From assembly GCF_002086675.1 (NCBI RefSeq), contig NZ_MVIF01000039.1:1-44952 (forward strand): 44,952 nt of DNA, given 5' to 3'. Every line of letters starts with the position of its first letter. Position 1 is the first letter of the stretch. Below, piece after piece: positions 25,797 through 34,074 of this stretch. The notes under the pieces are model-generated. The model saw only the letters and a program-made list of their open reading frames with translations, ran no database searches and was not told where the DNA came from. Source of the DNA: Mycobacterium persicum. GTDB taxonomy: Bacteria; Actinomycetota; Actinomycetes; Mycobacteriales; Mycobacteriaceae. A program made the position numbers and the translations under genes.

Positions 25797-26228
25797 GTGA
25801 GTAGAGCCGAGGAAGGTACCGGAAAGCTTCGCCGCCGAATTGTACTGGCAGTGTCGGGTTTGGCGGTTGCGGCCGCAATTACCGTCACGCAGATCCATCC
25901 GGCAGACGCCCATACCCACCGGGGTGAGATGACCGATGTGTCCAATATGCCGCCGTTCCCTGTTTACTACGGCGCCATCGCGTACGGACACGACGGGTCG
26001 AATGGCAAGGCGTGGCGGCACCTCTCCAAGGCACAGGCCAAGCAGCGTGCCTTGGAGCTATGTGGGATCGAAACGTGCACAGTGGTCAGCGTCTTCACCC
26101 GATGCGGCGCGGTCGCCCACGACGGCGCGAAGTACCACGGCGGTTACGGGTACAACCGCAGCGCGGCAGAAGCACACGCCATGACCAACCTGGGTGGCGG
26201 GCGGATCGTCGACTGGGCGTGCAACTAG
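25797..26228 (+). CDS. Secreted DUF4189-type protein
   Basis: This 143-residue protein has a signal peptide: basic start GKLRRR, hydrophobic core IVLAVSGLAVAAAITVTQ, and probable cleavage after ADA in PADAHTH. The mature part has the DUF4189 pattern: YYGAIAYGHDGSNGKAWRH, then ALELCGIETCTVVSVFTRCG with paired Cys, AYHGGYGYNRS-like Gly/Tyr block, and a final Cys near the C-terminus (VDWACN). The four Cys probably form two disulphides outside the cell. Function is unknown for the family. GTG 25797 follows GGAGG at nine bases. Confidence 0.8.
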   Translation: MSRAEEGTGKLRRRIVLAVSGLAVAAAITVTQIHPADAHTHRGEMTDVSNMPPFPVYYGAIAYGHDGSNGKAWRHLSKAQAKQRALELCGIETCTVVSVFTRCGAVAHDGAKYHGGYGYNRSAAEAHAMTNLGGGRIVDWACN

Positions 26229-26509
26229 CCGTTGCCGATCGCGGCGGCCGACGCGGGATCCGCGGGCCGAAGTCCATCCCTGCATTCGGAATCCCGCTTA
26301 GAGCGCGCTCCTCAACCGAGGAGAGAATGATATTATCCGTATTGAAGAACAACACTGGCAATATGGCCGGCACGACACCGCGTAGCAGGGCAGATGATTA
26401 ACCGAGATGCTTACCGGAAAAGCGTTGATCGGCGACCGACGGAAATGTTAGGTTGTCTATCAGATGCCCTGGCCGGGCTCGTCGTCGCCGAAGCCGGAGG
26501 GTGGGTTTC

Positions 26510-27610
26510 GTGATCGAGGATGCCGAGGGAACGCGCACGCCGGTCATCGATGCCAGCGTGCACATCTTCTTTCCGTCCAACAAAGACCTGCGCGGCTTCC
26601 TGCGTGAGCCGTTCAAGAGCCGCGGCTTTCCCGACTATGAGATGGACTGGTACGGAGCGCCCGGCGGCGAGTACGCCCCGAACGCCGAGGGGGCGAACCG
26701 CGAATACCCCGGTTCCAACGTGGAACTCGTTGCCGCCGAACTCTTTTCCAAACGCGGTATCGACGTGGCGATCCTGCATCCGATGGCCCGCGGCATCATG
26801 CCCGACCGGCACCTCGGCAGCGCGCTGCACGCCGCCCACAACGAGATGATGGTGTCGCGCTGGCTCGAGCACGATCGGTTCGGCGAGAAGTTCCGCGGCA
26901 CCATCCGGGTCAACCCCGACGACATCGCCGGCGCGCTCCGCGAAATCGAAAAGTGGCGCGCCCACCCGCGTGTCGTTCAGATCGGCGTTCCGCTGCAGTC
27001 CCGCGAGGTCTACGGCAAGCCACAGTTCTGGCCGTTGTGGGAAGCCGCGGCCGACGCGAACCTGCCGGTGGCGGTCCACATCGAATCCGGCGAAGGGATC
27101 GGATTTCCGCCCACGCCCTCCGGACATACCCGCACCTACGAGCAGTACGTCGGCTTCATGGCGCTGAACTACCTCTACCACCTGATGAACATGATCGCCG
27201 AGGGGGTGTTCGAGCGCTTCGGCAACCTGAAGTTCGTCTGGGCCGACGGCGCCGCGGACTTCCTGACACCGTTCATCTGGCGGATGGACGTGTTCGGTCG
27301 GCCGCACCTGGAACAGACCCCGTGGTCGCCGCGGATACCGAGCGACTACCTGCCCGGTCACGTGTATTTCGTGCAGGGCGGTCTCGACGGTCCCGGCGAC
27401 GCCGACTTCGCCGGTGAGTGGCTGGCTTTCACCGGCAAGGAGAACATGGTGATGTTCGGCTCCAGCTATCCGCACTGGCAGTGCTGGGACATCCGGAAGC
27501 TGCCCACGGCGCCATCCGCCGAACAACGCGAGAAGTTGTGCTGGCGCAACGCCGCCGACCTCTACGGGATCGAGATTTCCGTCGACTCGCTAGAGGTTAG
27601 CCGGGGGTAG
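26510..27610 (+). CDS. Amidohydrolase-2 family protein lacking metal-ligand Asp residues
   Basis: This 366-residue TIM-barrel protein is of the amidohydrolase-related family (ACMSD/LigW-like decarboxylases and hydrolases). The fold is clear: VIDASVHIFFPSNKDL at the start, VAVHIESGEG with a conserved His, FVWADGAADFLTPFIWRMD, and VMFGSSYPHWQCWD near the end. At two places where the neighbouring paralogue has metal-site Asp (DSDVH and SSDYPHW), this protein has Ser (S16 in DASVH, S319 in GSSYPHW). It may be a non-catalytic partner of the next protein or use an altered centre. GTG 26510 follows GGAGGG. The gene opens the island's first arm. Confidence 0.85.
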   Translation: MIEDAEGTRTPVIDASVHIFFPSNKDLRGFLREPFKSRGFPDYEMDWYGAPGGEYAPNAEGANREYPGSNVELVAAELFSKRGIDVAILHPMARGIMPDRHLGSALHAAHNEMMVSRWLEHDRFGEKFRGTIRVNPDDIAGALREIEKWRAHPRVVQIGVPLQSREVYGKPQFWPLWEAAADANLPVAVHIESGEGIGFPPTPSGHTRTYEQYVGFMALNYLYHLMNMIAEGVFERFGNLKFVWADGAADFLTPFIWRMDVFGRPHLEQTPWSPRIPSDYLPGHVYFVQGGLDGPGDADFAGEWLAFTGKENMVMFGSSYPHWQCWDIRKLPTAPSAEQREKLCWRNAADLYGIEISVDSLEVSRG

Positions 27611-27656
27611 TCGCACAATTATGACAAGGGGACGACACGGGACTGAGGAGATCACG

Positions 27657-28802
27657 ATGACGCTGACCCATCTGCACGAACGCGTTCCCGCCGCCGAGCG
27701 CATCGCCGTCCGGTGCGTCGACTCCGACGTGCACCCGATGCCCAGACGCGGTGAAATATCGCAGTACATCCCGGAGCCGTGGCGCAGCAAATTCTTCCTC
27801 GAACACAAGGTTGGCGAGCTGATCTACTACGACGCCCCCGACTACGCCCACAGCTTCGCGATGCGCGTCGACACCTTCCCTCCCGACGGCGAATTTCCCG
27901 GCAGCGACCCGGATATGGCCTTTCGCCAGCTGATCATGGAGGCCGGCTCCGACATCGCGATCCTGGAGCCCGGCGGCCGCACGCCACGCCTACCCGAAGC
28001 GCACCAGGCATATTCGACCGCACTCAATCACTGGCAGGCCAATCACTGGCTCGACGGCCACAACAATTGGCATCAGCGCTGGCGCGGTTCGATCTGCGCG
28101 GCGGTCGAGGACCCCGAAGGGGCGGCCCGCGAAATCGAGGAATGGGCCGGACACCCCTACATGGCGCAGGTGCTGATCAAGGCCGAGCCGCGGCCGTCAT
28201 GGGGCCACCCGATGTACAACCCGATCTGGGCGGCCGCAACCAAGCACGACATCACCGTGAGTTGTCACCTATCGCGCAGCAACTACGAGATGCTGCCAAC
28301 GCCGCCGGTCGGGTTCCCCAGCTACAACCACGACTTCATGGTGACCTACTCGCTGCTGGCGGCAAACCAGGTGATGAGCCTGATCTTCGACGGCGTCTTC
28401 GACCGGTTCCCCACACTGCGGATCGTCTTTGTCGAGCATGCGTTCACCTGGATCCTGCCGCTGATGTGGCGCATGGATGCGATCTACGCGGCGCGCAAAT
28501 CCCGGGTGGACATCAAGCGCAAGCCGTCGGAGTACGTCAAGGAACACATCAAGTTCACCACCCAGCCGCTGGACTACCCGGAGGACAAGACCGAACTGAC
28601 CCGAGCACTGGAATGGATGGAATGCGAGAAGATCCTGCTCTTCTCCTCCGACTACCCGCACTGGACGTTCGACGACCCGCGCTGGTTGGTCAAGCACTTG
28701 CCCAAAGCTGCCCGGGATGCGGTGATGTACCAGAACGGCATCGAGACCTATCACCTGCCCGAGACGGTGCCGGTGCTCGAGGGCCAGACGCGGGTGCTCT
28801 GA
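27657..28802 (+). CDS. Amidohydrolase-2 family metal-dependent hydrolase or decarboxylase
   Basis: This 381-residue TIM-barrel enzyme carries the full family signature. VDSDVHP (residues 21-27) gives the DxDxH metal site, ITVSCHLSRS the middle His, and IVFVEHAFTWILPLMWRMD a late His-containing strand. LLFSSDYPHWTFDDPRW carries the catalytic Asp near residue 332. Members hydrolyse C-N bonds, decarboxylate aromatic acids or open lactone-like rings; the substrate here is unknown. The ATG at 27657 follows GAGGAG at six bases. It lies 46 bases after its paralogue, and the pair probably act together, perhaps as one heteromer. Confidence 0.88.
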   Translation: MTLTHLHERVPAAERIAVRCVDSDVHPMPRRGEISQYIPEPWRSKFFLEHKVGELIYYDAPDYAHSFAMRVDTFPPDGEFPGSDPDMAFRQLIMEAGSDIAILEPGGRTPRLPEAHQAYSTALNHWQANHWLDGHNNWHQRWRGSICAAVEDPEGAAREIEEWAGHPYMAQVLIKAEPRPSWGHPMYNPIWAAATKHDITVSCHLSRSNYEMLPTPPVGFPSYNHDFMVTYSLLAANQVMSLIFDGVFDRFPTLRIVFVEHAFTWILPLMWRMDAIYAARKSRVDIKRKPSEYVKEHIKFTTQPLDYPEDKTELTRALEWMECEKILLFSSDYPHWTFDDPRWLVKHLPKAARDAVMYQNGIETYHLPETVPVLEGQTRVL

Positions 28803-28803
28803 A

Positions 28804-29214
28804 TTGACCTCGGAAATTGCGGGGCGACCCACACAGCCCCGGCCTCGTCTCGCCCAGGGCCGCGAGCATGTCGTCGCGACGGTGAATGAGATTCCGCCGG
28901 GCACCCACAAACTGGTGCCCATCGGGCGGCACGGCGTCGGTGTCTACAACGTCAACGGCACCTTCTATGCCATCGCGAATTACTGCCCGCACCAAGGCGG
29001 TCCGCTGTGCTCGGGACGCGCCCGGGGACGCACCGTCGTCGACGAAAGCGCCCCCGGCGACGCGGTCATGGTCCGCGATCTGGAATACATCTACTGCCCT
29101 TGGCATCAATGGGGTTTCGAGCTGGCGACCGGGACGACGGCGGTCAAACCGGAATGGAGCATTCGCACCTACCCGGTCCGCGTGGTGGGCAACGACGTGC
29201 TGGTGATGGCATGA
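28804..29214 (+). CDS. Rieske-type [2Fe-2S] ferredoxin
   Basis: This 136-residue protein is a stand-alone Rieske domain. The cluster ligands are in NYCPHQGGPLCSG (Cys and His) and YIYCPWHQWGFEL (Cys and His), the CxH...CxxH pattern. Between them, GRTVVDESAPGDAVMV is a small loop insert. There is no membrane helix and no catalytic iron domain, so it should be an electron carrier, either for an oxygenase or for the P450s of the island. The start is a TTG at 28804, one base after the amidohydrolase stop, implying coupling. Its stop overlaps the next gene in an ATGA. Confidence 0.87.
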   Translation: MTSEIAGRPTQPRPRLAQGREHVVATVNEIPPGTHKLVPIGRHGVGVYNVNGTFYAIANYCPHQGGPLCSGRARGRTVVDESAPGDAVMVRDLEYIYCPWHQWGFELATGTTAVKPEWSIRTYPVRVVGNDVLVMA

Positions 29215-30092
29215 CGCCGCCGGCCCAGTCTGCCATCGAAGTGAACGGCGGCGTCGTGGTGTACGAAATCCTCGGTGCGTCAGGGGATCTGATTGTCCTG
29301 ACACCAGGCGGCCGATTTGGCAAGGACATTCCCGGCCTACGTCCGCTGGCCGAGGCACTGGTCGGCGGCGGCTACCGGGTTTTGTTGTGGGACCGGCCGA
29401 ATTGCGGCGCCTCCGATGTGCAGTTCTACGGTCATAGCGAATCGCACATGCGTGCCGAGACCCTGCGCGGCGTGCTGAGCGCGCTCGGGGTCGATCGGTG
29501 CATCATCGCCGGAGGTTCCGGCGGGGCGCGGGATTCCATGTTGACGACGATGCTCTATCCCGAGCTGGTGGAAAAGCTGGTGGTATGGAACATCGTCGGC
29601 GGCGTGTACGGCATGTATCAGCTGGGCGCCTACTACGTGCTGCCCAGTATCCAGGCGGTGCGCTGGTCGGGTATCGAGGGGCTGCTCAAGGTACCCGAGT
29701 GGCGCGACCGCATCGACCAGAACCCGGCCAACAAGCAGCGGTTCCTCGATCTGGACCCCGAAGAGTTCCTCGCGGTGATGTTGCGCTGGCTCAACGCGTT
29801 CGTCCCCAAACCGGGACAGACGATCCCCGGCGTCGACGACGAAATGTTCGGCCGCATCAAGGTTCCCGCACTGATCATCCGCGGCGGCGAGAACGACTGG
29901 GATCATCCCAAGCGCACTTCGCTGGAGGTCAGCTGCCTGATCAAAAGATCCGTGCTGATCGATCCGCCCTGGCCGGAGGACGCGTGGGAGCGTGCCGCCG
30001 AAGCACGGGCCGCGGGAAAAGTGAAGCATTTCAACATGTTCGACACCTGGGTGCAGGCCGCGCCCGCGATCCTCGAATTCCTGGGGCCGTGA
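29211..30092 (+). CDS. Alpha/beta hydrolase
   Basis: This 293-residue hydrolase has a Ser nucleophile in AGGSGGARDS, the oxyanion loop TPGGRFG, the strand LLWDRPNCGASD, and a probable acid in RGGENDWDHP. The likely catalytic His is in KVKHFNMFDTW, 17 residues before the terminal helix end EFLG. The family includes C-C bond (meta-cleavage product) hydrolases and esterases; the sequence alone does not decide. It is the last gene of the amidohydrolase-Rieske set, with ATGA overlap to the Rieske gene. It converges on the unknown gene at 30098 with five bases between. Confidence 0.85.
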   Translation: MTPPAQSAIEVNGGVVVYEILGASGDLIVLTPGGRFGKDIPGLRPLAEALVGGGYRVLLWDRPNCGASDVQFYGHSESHMRAETLRGVLSALGVDRCIIAGGSGGARDSMLTTMLYPELVEKLVVWNIVGGVYGMYQLGAYYVLPSIQAVRWSGIEGLLKVPEWRDRIDQNPANKQRFLDLDPEEFLAVMLRWLNAFVPKPGQTIPGVDDEMFGRIKVPALIIRGGENDWDHPKRTSLEVSCLIKRSVLIDPPWPEDAWERAAEARAAGKVKHFNMFDTWVQAAPAILEFLGP

Positions 30093-30097
30093 TGCGT

Positions 30098-30571
30098 TCA
30101 CCTGGTGCGGATGTGGACCTCACAGTTCAGCGACGCCTCAAGCGCCGTGTGGATCCGGCTTTCCGGAACGCGCTCCAGGTCGGCTTCGCGCAGGGTCACG
30201 TAGACGATGTCGAAGCCATCATCACCGTGCCGGCGGGTGATCTCGCCGGTGAGTCCGAAAGCGGACAGCACACCATGGGCGTCGTCGTCGGTTCCCCTGC
30301 TGATGAAGGTGACCACCCCGGCCATCGGAGCGCTGTTGAAAGCCTTGGCGCACAAGCTGATTGCCTTTCGCTTGGCCGCTTCGACCTCGTCGCAGGCGAT
30401 GAGCAGTTCCAGCTCGCGGCGGCCGGCCGGCCTGGCTTCGAGGTCGTTGTCGACCATCTCGGCTCCGATGTCGGCAATGAACCCGCGGAGCGCGGCCATG
30501 CCCTCGCGTAGCCGCTCAGACGTGAGCACACCGGCCGGGTCGACGTTGACCCGCACCACCGCAGTCCGCAT
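30098..30571 (-). CDS. Conserved-looking protein of unknown function
   Basis: I do not recognise this 157-residue protein. It starts MRTAVVRVNVDPAGVLTSER and reads as two alternating alpha-beta units: RVNVDP strand, helix LREGMAALRGFIADIGAEMV, strand ELELLIACDEVEAAK, then GVVTFISRGTDDDAHGV and FDIVYVTLREADL. The pattern suggests a ferredoxin-like alpha-beta sandwich. There is no signal or membrane segment. It lies alone on the minus strand inside the first arm, with its start 37 bases from the divergent flavoprotein gene, so it shares that promoter space and could be regulatory. Confidence 0.6.
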   Translation of the reverse strand: MRTAVVRVNVDPAGVLTSERLREGMAALRGFIADIGAEMVDNDLEARPAGRRELELLIACDEVEAAKRKAISLCAKAFNSAPMAGVVTFISRGTDDDAHGVLSAFGLTGEITRRHGDDGFDIVYVTLREADLERVPESRIHTALEASLNCEVHIRTR

Positions 30572-30608
30572 ACGGGCAAGCGTAACCGGAGCGATAGCAG
30601 GGTAATCG

Positions 30609-31910
30609 ATGGAAGCCACCGACACCATGTTCAGGACGGCAACCTGGCCGGGCAGCCCGCCCCGGTTGCTGCGGGACGGCCGCGAACCCGAAGACATCGC
30701 GGCTTATCGGGAGCAGGGTGGCTACCAACCACTCGCCGAAGCCGACACCGTGCTGCACGAAATCGAATCCGCCGGACTGCTCGGCCGCGGCGGGGCAGCG
30801 TTTCCGCTCGGGGTGAAGTTGCGCGCGGTGCGGCGCAACGGGCGTGCCGCCGGCGGCGCCGTCGTCGTCGCGAACGGCGAAGAGGGAGAACCTACTTCGA
30901 TCAAGGACCGGTGGCTGCTGCGCAACCGTCCGCACCTGGTGCTGGACGGGCTACGGTTGGCCGCGGCGATAGTCGGAGCCAGGCGCGCCTATGTCTATGT
31001 GTCCGATCCGGACGCCGCCCGCAGCGCCGAAACCGCGCTCGCCGAACTGCACCCCGAGCTATCCGGGGGTGTCGCGATCAGCGTGTGGACCGTGCCACCC
31101 GGATACGTGGCCGGCGAGGAGACCGCGGCCGTCCGCGCGATCAACGGTGGCCCGGCCAAACCGACCGACAAACCACCGCGTCCATTCGAAGTCGGTGTCG
31201 GCGGCCGGCCCACGCTGGTGAGCAACGTCGAGACCCTGGCCAATCTCCCCTACCTGCAGCGACACGGGTCGGCGGCGTTTCGGACGCAGGGCACGCTGTC
31301 ATCACCGGGGACCTTTCTGGCCACCCTCACCGGCGCCAGCCGCCCGCCGGTACTCTACGAACTCCCGCACGGCTTGCGTTTCACCGAATTGCTTGCGCTG
31401 CACGGCGTCTCGTCCGAGCAGGTGCGCGGAACCCTGATGGGCGGTTACTTCGCCGGCCTGCTCAACCGCGGTGTGCTGGACACCACCCTGGACCACGAGA
31501 CGATACGGCGAGCCGGCAGCGGTTTGGGCTGCGGCGCGATATCGGTGATCACCGACGACTGCCCGGTCGCGGTGGCGGCGTCGGTGCTGGCCTACTTCGA
31601 CCGCGAGAACGCCGGGCAGTGCGGTTCGTGTTTCAACGGCACGGCCGCCATGGCCGCCGTCGGCGCGGCGCTGCGCGACTTCGCCGCGACACAGGAGGAT
31701 CTCGACCGGCTACGTCGCTGGTCGGTGGTGTTACGCGGACGTGGCGCCTGCGCGACGCTGGACGCCGCCACCAACGTCGCCGGGACACTGCTGGACCAGT
31801 TTCCCGACGAGGTGGCCCGCCATCTGAGCGGCCGCTGCCAGGAGTGCAGTGCCGGCGCATTTCGCGCCGACCGCCCTTACCAGGCGGCGGCGATGGTGGG
31901 ACAGCCATGA
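30609..31910 (+). CDS. NuoF-like NADH-binding flavoprotein (putative ferredoxin reductase)
   Basis: This 433-residue protein resembles the complex I 51-kDa subunit (NuoF) and related HoxF/FdhB-type subunits. LLGRGGAAFPLGVK (about 57-70) and ANGEEGEPTSIKDR (about 88-101) are the FMN/NADH blocks. An SLBB-type domain follows, with VSNVETLANLP before it. In the C-terminal Fe-S region it has CGSCFNGT (C338, C341) where NuoF has CGxCxPC, so the third Cys is Gly 344. The fourth is C381 in GACATLD, and an extra CQEC pair (C410, C413) may compensate. No other complex I genes are near. The overlapping ferredoxin gene suggests that it passes electrons from NAD(P)H to ferredoxin for the P450s. Confidence 0.85.
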   Translation: MEATDTMFRTATWPGSPPRLLRDGREPEDIAAYREQGGYQPLAEADTVLHEIESAGLLGRGGAAFPLGVKLRAVRRNGRAAGGAVVVANGEEGEPTSIKDRWLLRNRPHLVLDGLRLAAAIVGARRAYVYVSDPDAARSAETALAELHPELSGGVAISVWTVPPGYVAGEETAAVRAINGGPAKPTDKPPRPFEVGVGGRPTLVSNVETLANLPYLQRHGSAAFRTQGTLSSPGTFLATLTGASRPPVLYELPHGLRFTELLALHGVSSEQVRGTLMGGYFAGLLNRGVLDTTLDHETIRRAGSGLGCGAISVITDDCPVAVAASVLAYFDRENAGQCGSCFNGTAAMAAVGAALRDFAATQEDLDRLRRWSVVLRGRGACATLDAATNVAGTLLDQFPDEVARHLSGRCQECSAGAFRADRPYQAAAMVGQP

Positions 31911-32203
31911 GAATCCGTCTGGACCGCACCGTCTGCGACGGCTTCGGCGCGTGCGCCAGGCACGCCCCGGCCTACTTCTCGCTCGACGACTGGGGATATG
32001 CGTGCCTGGCCGGCGACGGCACCGTGCGGGAGCAGGACCGCGATGCGGTCATCCGGGCACTGCTGGACTGCCCGGTGCACGCCATCACCGAAATCGGTGA
32101 CCGCCCACCGGAAGTCGCTCACCCGTACGTCGCCAGCCCGGAGGATCCCGCGGCTAATCTCAAGACCGAGTCCAACGAAGCGCAGTGGGGATTCACGCGT
32201 TGA
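31907..32203 (+). CDS. Ferredoxin, single-cluster P450 type (variable residue Phe)
   Basis: This 98-residue ferredoxin has the single-cluster pattern of actinobacterial P450 partners: VCDGFGACARHAPAYFSL, then DCPVHAI. The Cys spacing is C-x5-C...C-P, which usually holds a [3Fe-4S] cluster. The variable residue in CxxFxxC is Phe. A 35-residue tail (IGDRPPEVAHPYVASPED onward) is unusual and could dock to the reductase. Its ATG overlaps the NuoF-like stop (ATGA), so reductase and ferredoxin are made together. Confidence 0.9.
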   Translation: MRIRLDRTVCDGFGACARHAPAYFSLDDWGYACLAGDGTVREQDRDAVIRALLDCPVHAITEIGDRPPEVAHPYVASPEDPAANLKTESNEAQWGFTR

Positions 32204-32409
32204 CCGGACGCTGCGCCTGGCTGATCACCTCGGTGACCGGGTCTGCGGTGGCGGCCACGAGATTGCACGCTGAGCGCAGTTTCGACGCGCGATCGACGGG
32301 CAACCGCAGTCGGCCGATACATCACGGCCCGGGGAGTGGCGTGCCAAGATGATAACGTAATTCTCGTATTCGCATAACGGGCCTACCGGATTCAGCCTGC
32401 GGAGGTGAA

Positions 32410-34074
32410 GTGTCAGCAGCACCAGGACGTCCGCTGCCCCAGATCACCGACGAGAACGAATTCTTTTGGGCGTCAGGCGCGCACGGCGAACTGCGGTTCC
32501 AGCAGTGCCGGGCCTGCGACGCGCTGATCCATCCGCCCGCGCCGGTGTGTCGCTATTGCCGATCCCGCGAGATCGGGGTGCGGGTCGTTTCGGGTCGGGC
32601 GACGCTCGCCGGGTTCACCGTCAACCATCGATTCAGCCTGCCCGGCCTGCCGGCGCCGTACGTGGTTGCCCAGGTGGCGATCGCGGAGGATCCGCGCGTC
32701 CGGCTGACCACCAACGTCGTCGAGTGCGACCCCGATCGGCTTGAGCTCGGTCAGCCCGTCGAGGTGGTCTTCGAGCAGATCGAAGACGTCTGGCTACCGC
32801 TGTTCCGGCCGGCCAGTGTCGCAGAGCCGGCTGACCCACCAGTCGACGAGATCGAGCCACAGCGGTTCGGCGAATACGTCCGTCCGATGGTGACCACGAC
32901 GAAGTTCGAGGACAACGTCGCCCTCACCGGCATCGGCATGTCGGCCATCGGGCGCCGGCTGATGGTGACACCGCTGTCACTGACGATCGATGCCTGCGAG
33001 GCCGCCATCGCCGACGCCGGGCTGAGTTTCACCGACATCGACGGCCTGTCGACCTACCCCGGTGGCGGCAATCTCGGCGGGTTCGGCGAAGGCGGGGTGA
33101 CCGCGCTGGCGTCGGCCCTGGGCATCCGGCCCACCTGGCACAACGGCGGCATCGAAACCTTCGGCCCCGGCGGGTCGGTGATCGCGGCGATGCTCGCCGT
33201 GGCCGGTGGGCTGGCTCGCCACGTGCTGTGTTTCCGGACGCTGTGGGAAGCCACTTACACCGAGCTGATGAAGCAGGGCAAGATCGCGCCCTCATTTGGA
33301 TCCGGGGGTCGCACCACCAGCTGGCAGCTCCCGTTCGGCGCCACTTCGGCGGCGCACACCCTGGCGATCAACGCGCAGCGGCACTTTCACCGTTACGGCA
33401 CCACGAAAGAGACGCTGGGCTGGATCGCGCTGAACCAGCGCGCCAATGCCGAACTCAACCCCACCGCGGTCTATCGGTCGCCGATGACGATGGCGGACTA
33501 CCTCGATGCTCGGCCCATCACCACGCCGTTCGGTCTCTACGACTGCGACGTGCCGTGCGACGGCGCGGTCGCCGTCGTCGTCTCCGCCGTCGACGCCGCT
33601 CGCGACCTGGCCAAACCGCCGGTGCTGGTGGAGGCCGTCGGAACCCAGATCATCGAGCGCATCGACTGGGACCAGAGCACGTTGACCCACGAGCCGCAGG
33701 TGCTGGGCCAGGCGGCGCATCTGTGGACGCGGACATCGCTGCGGCCCGACGACGTCGACGTCGCCGAGCTCTACGACGGGTTCACCATGAATTGCCTGTC
33801 GTGGATCGAGGCACTGGGATTCTGCGGAATCGGTGAAGCCAAAGAATTCCTGGACGGCGGCAAGAACATCGCCCGCGACGGTGTGCTGCCGTTGAACACC
33901 CACGGCGGCCAGCTCTCGCACGGCCGCACCCACGGAATGGGTCTGCTGCACGAGGCCGTCAGCCAGCTGCGCGGCGAAGCCGGCGCGCGCCAGGTTGCCG
34001 GCGCCCGTGTCGGTGTGGTCAGCAGCGGCGGCCTGACGCCCAGCGGTGTGCTGCTGCTGCGAGCCGAGCCATGA
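32410..34074 (+). CDS. DUF35 domain fused to Ltp2-like thiolase-fold aldolase
   Basis: This 554-residue protein joins two domains. Residues 1-150 form a DUF35 (ChsH2 C-terminal type) OB fold with a zinc ribbon: C33, C36, C47 and C50 in QCRACDALIHPPAPVCRYC. Residues about 165-554 are a thiolase-fold, lipid-transfer-protein (Ltp2)-like domain: VALTGIGMSAIGRR, ELYDGFTMNCLSWIEALGF with Tyr 455, and NTHGGQLSHGRTHGMG. The place of the thiolase nucleophile reads ETFGPGGSV, with no Cys, which argues for an aldolase rather than a thiolase. In cholesterol side-chain breakdown, Ltp2 and the DUF35 of ChsH2 are separate chains of one retro-aldolase. GTG 32410 follows GGAGG. Confidence 0.88.
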   Translation: MSAAPGRPLPQITDENEFFWASGAHGELRFQQCRACDALIHPPAPVCRYCRSREIGVRVVSGRATLAGFTVNHRFSLPGLPAPYVVAQVAIAEDPRVRLTTNVVECDPDRLELGQPVEVVFEQIEDVWLPLFRPASVAEPADPPVDEIEPQRFGEYVRPMVTTTKFEDNVALTGIGMSAIGRRLMVTPLSLTIDACEAAIADAGLSFTDIDGLSTYPGGGNLGGFGEGGVTALASALGIRPTWHNGGIETFGPGGSVIAAMLAVAGGLARHVLCFRTLWEATYTELMKQGKIAPSFGSGGRTTSWQLPFGATSAAHTLAINAQRHFHRYGTTKETLGWIALNQRANAELNPTAVYRSPMTMADYLDARPITTPFGLYDCDVPCDGAVAVVVSAVDAARDLAKPPVLVEAVGTQIIERIDWDQSTLTHEPQVLGQAAHLWTRTSLRPDDVDVAELYDGFTMNCLSWIEALGFCGIGEAKEFLDGGKNIARDGVLPLNTHGGQLSHGRTHGMGLLHEAVSQLRGEAGARQVAGARVGVVSSGGLTPSGVLLLRAEP

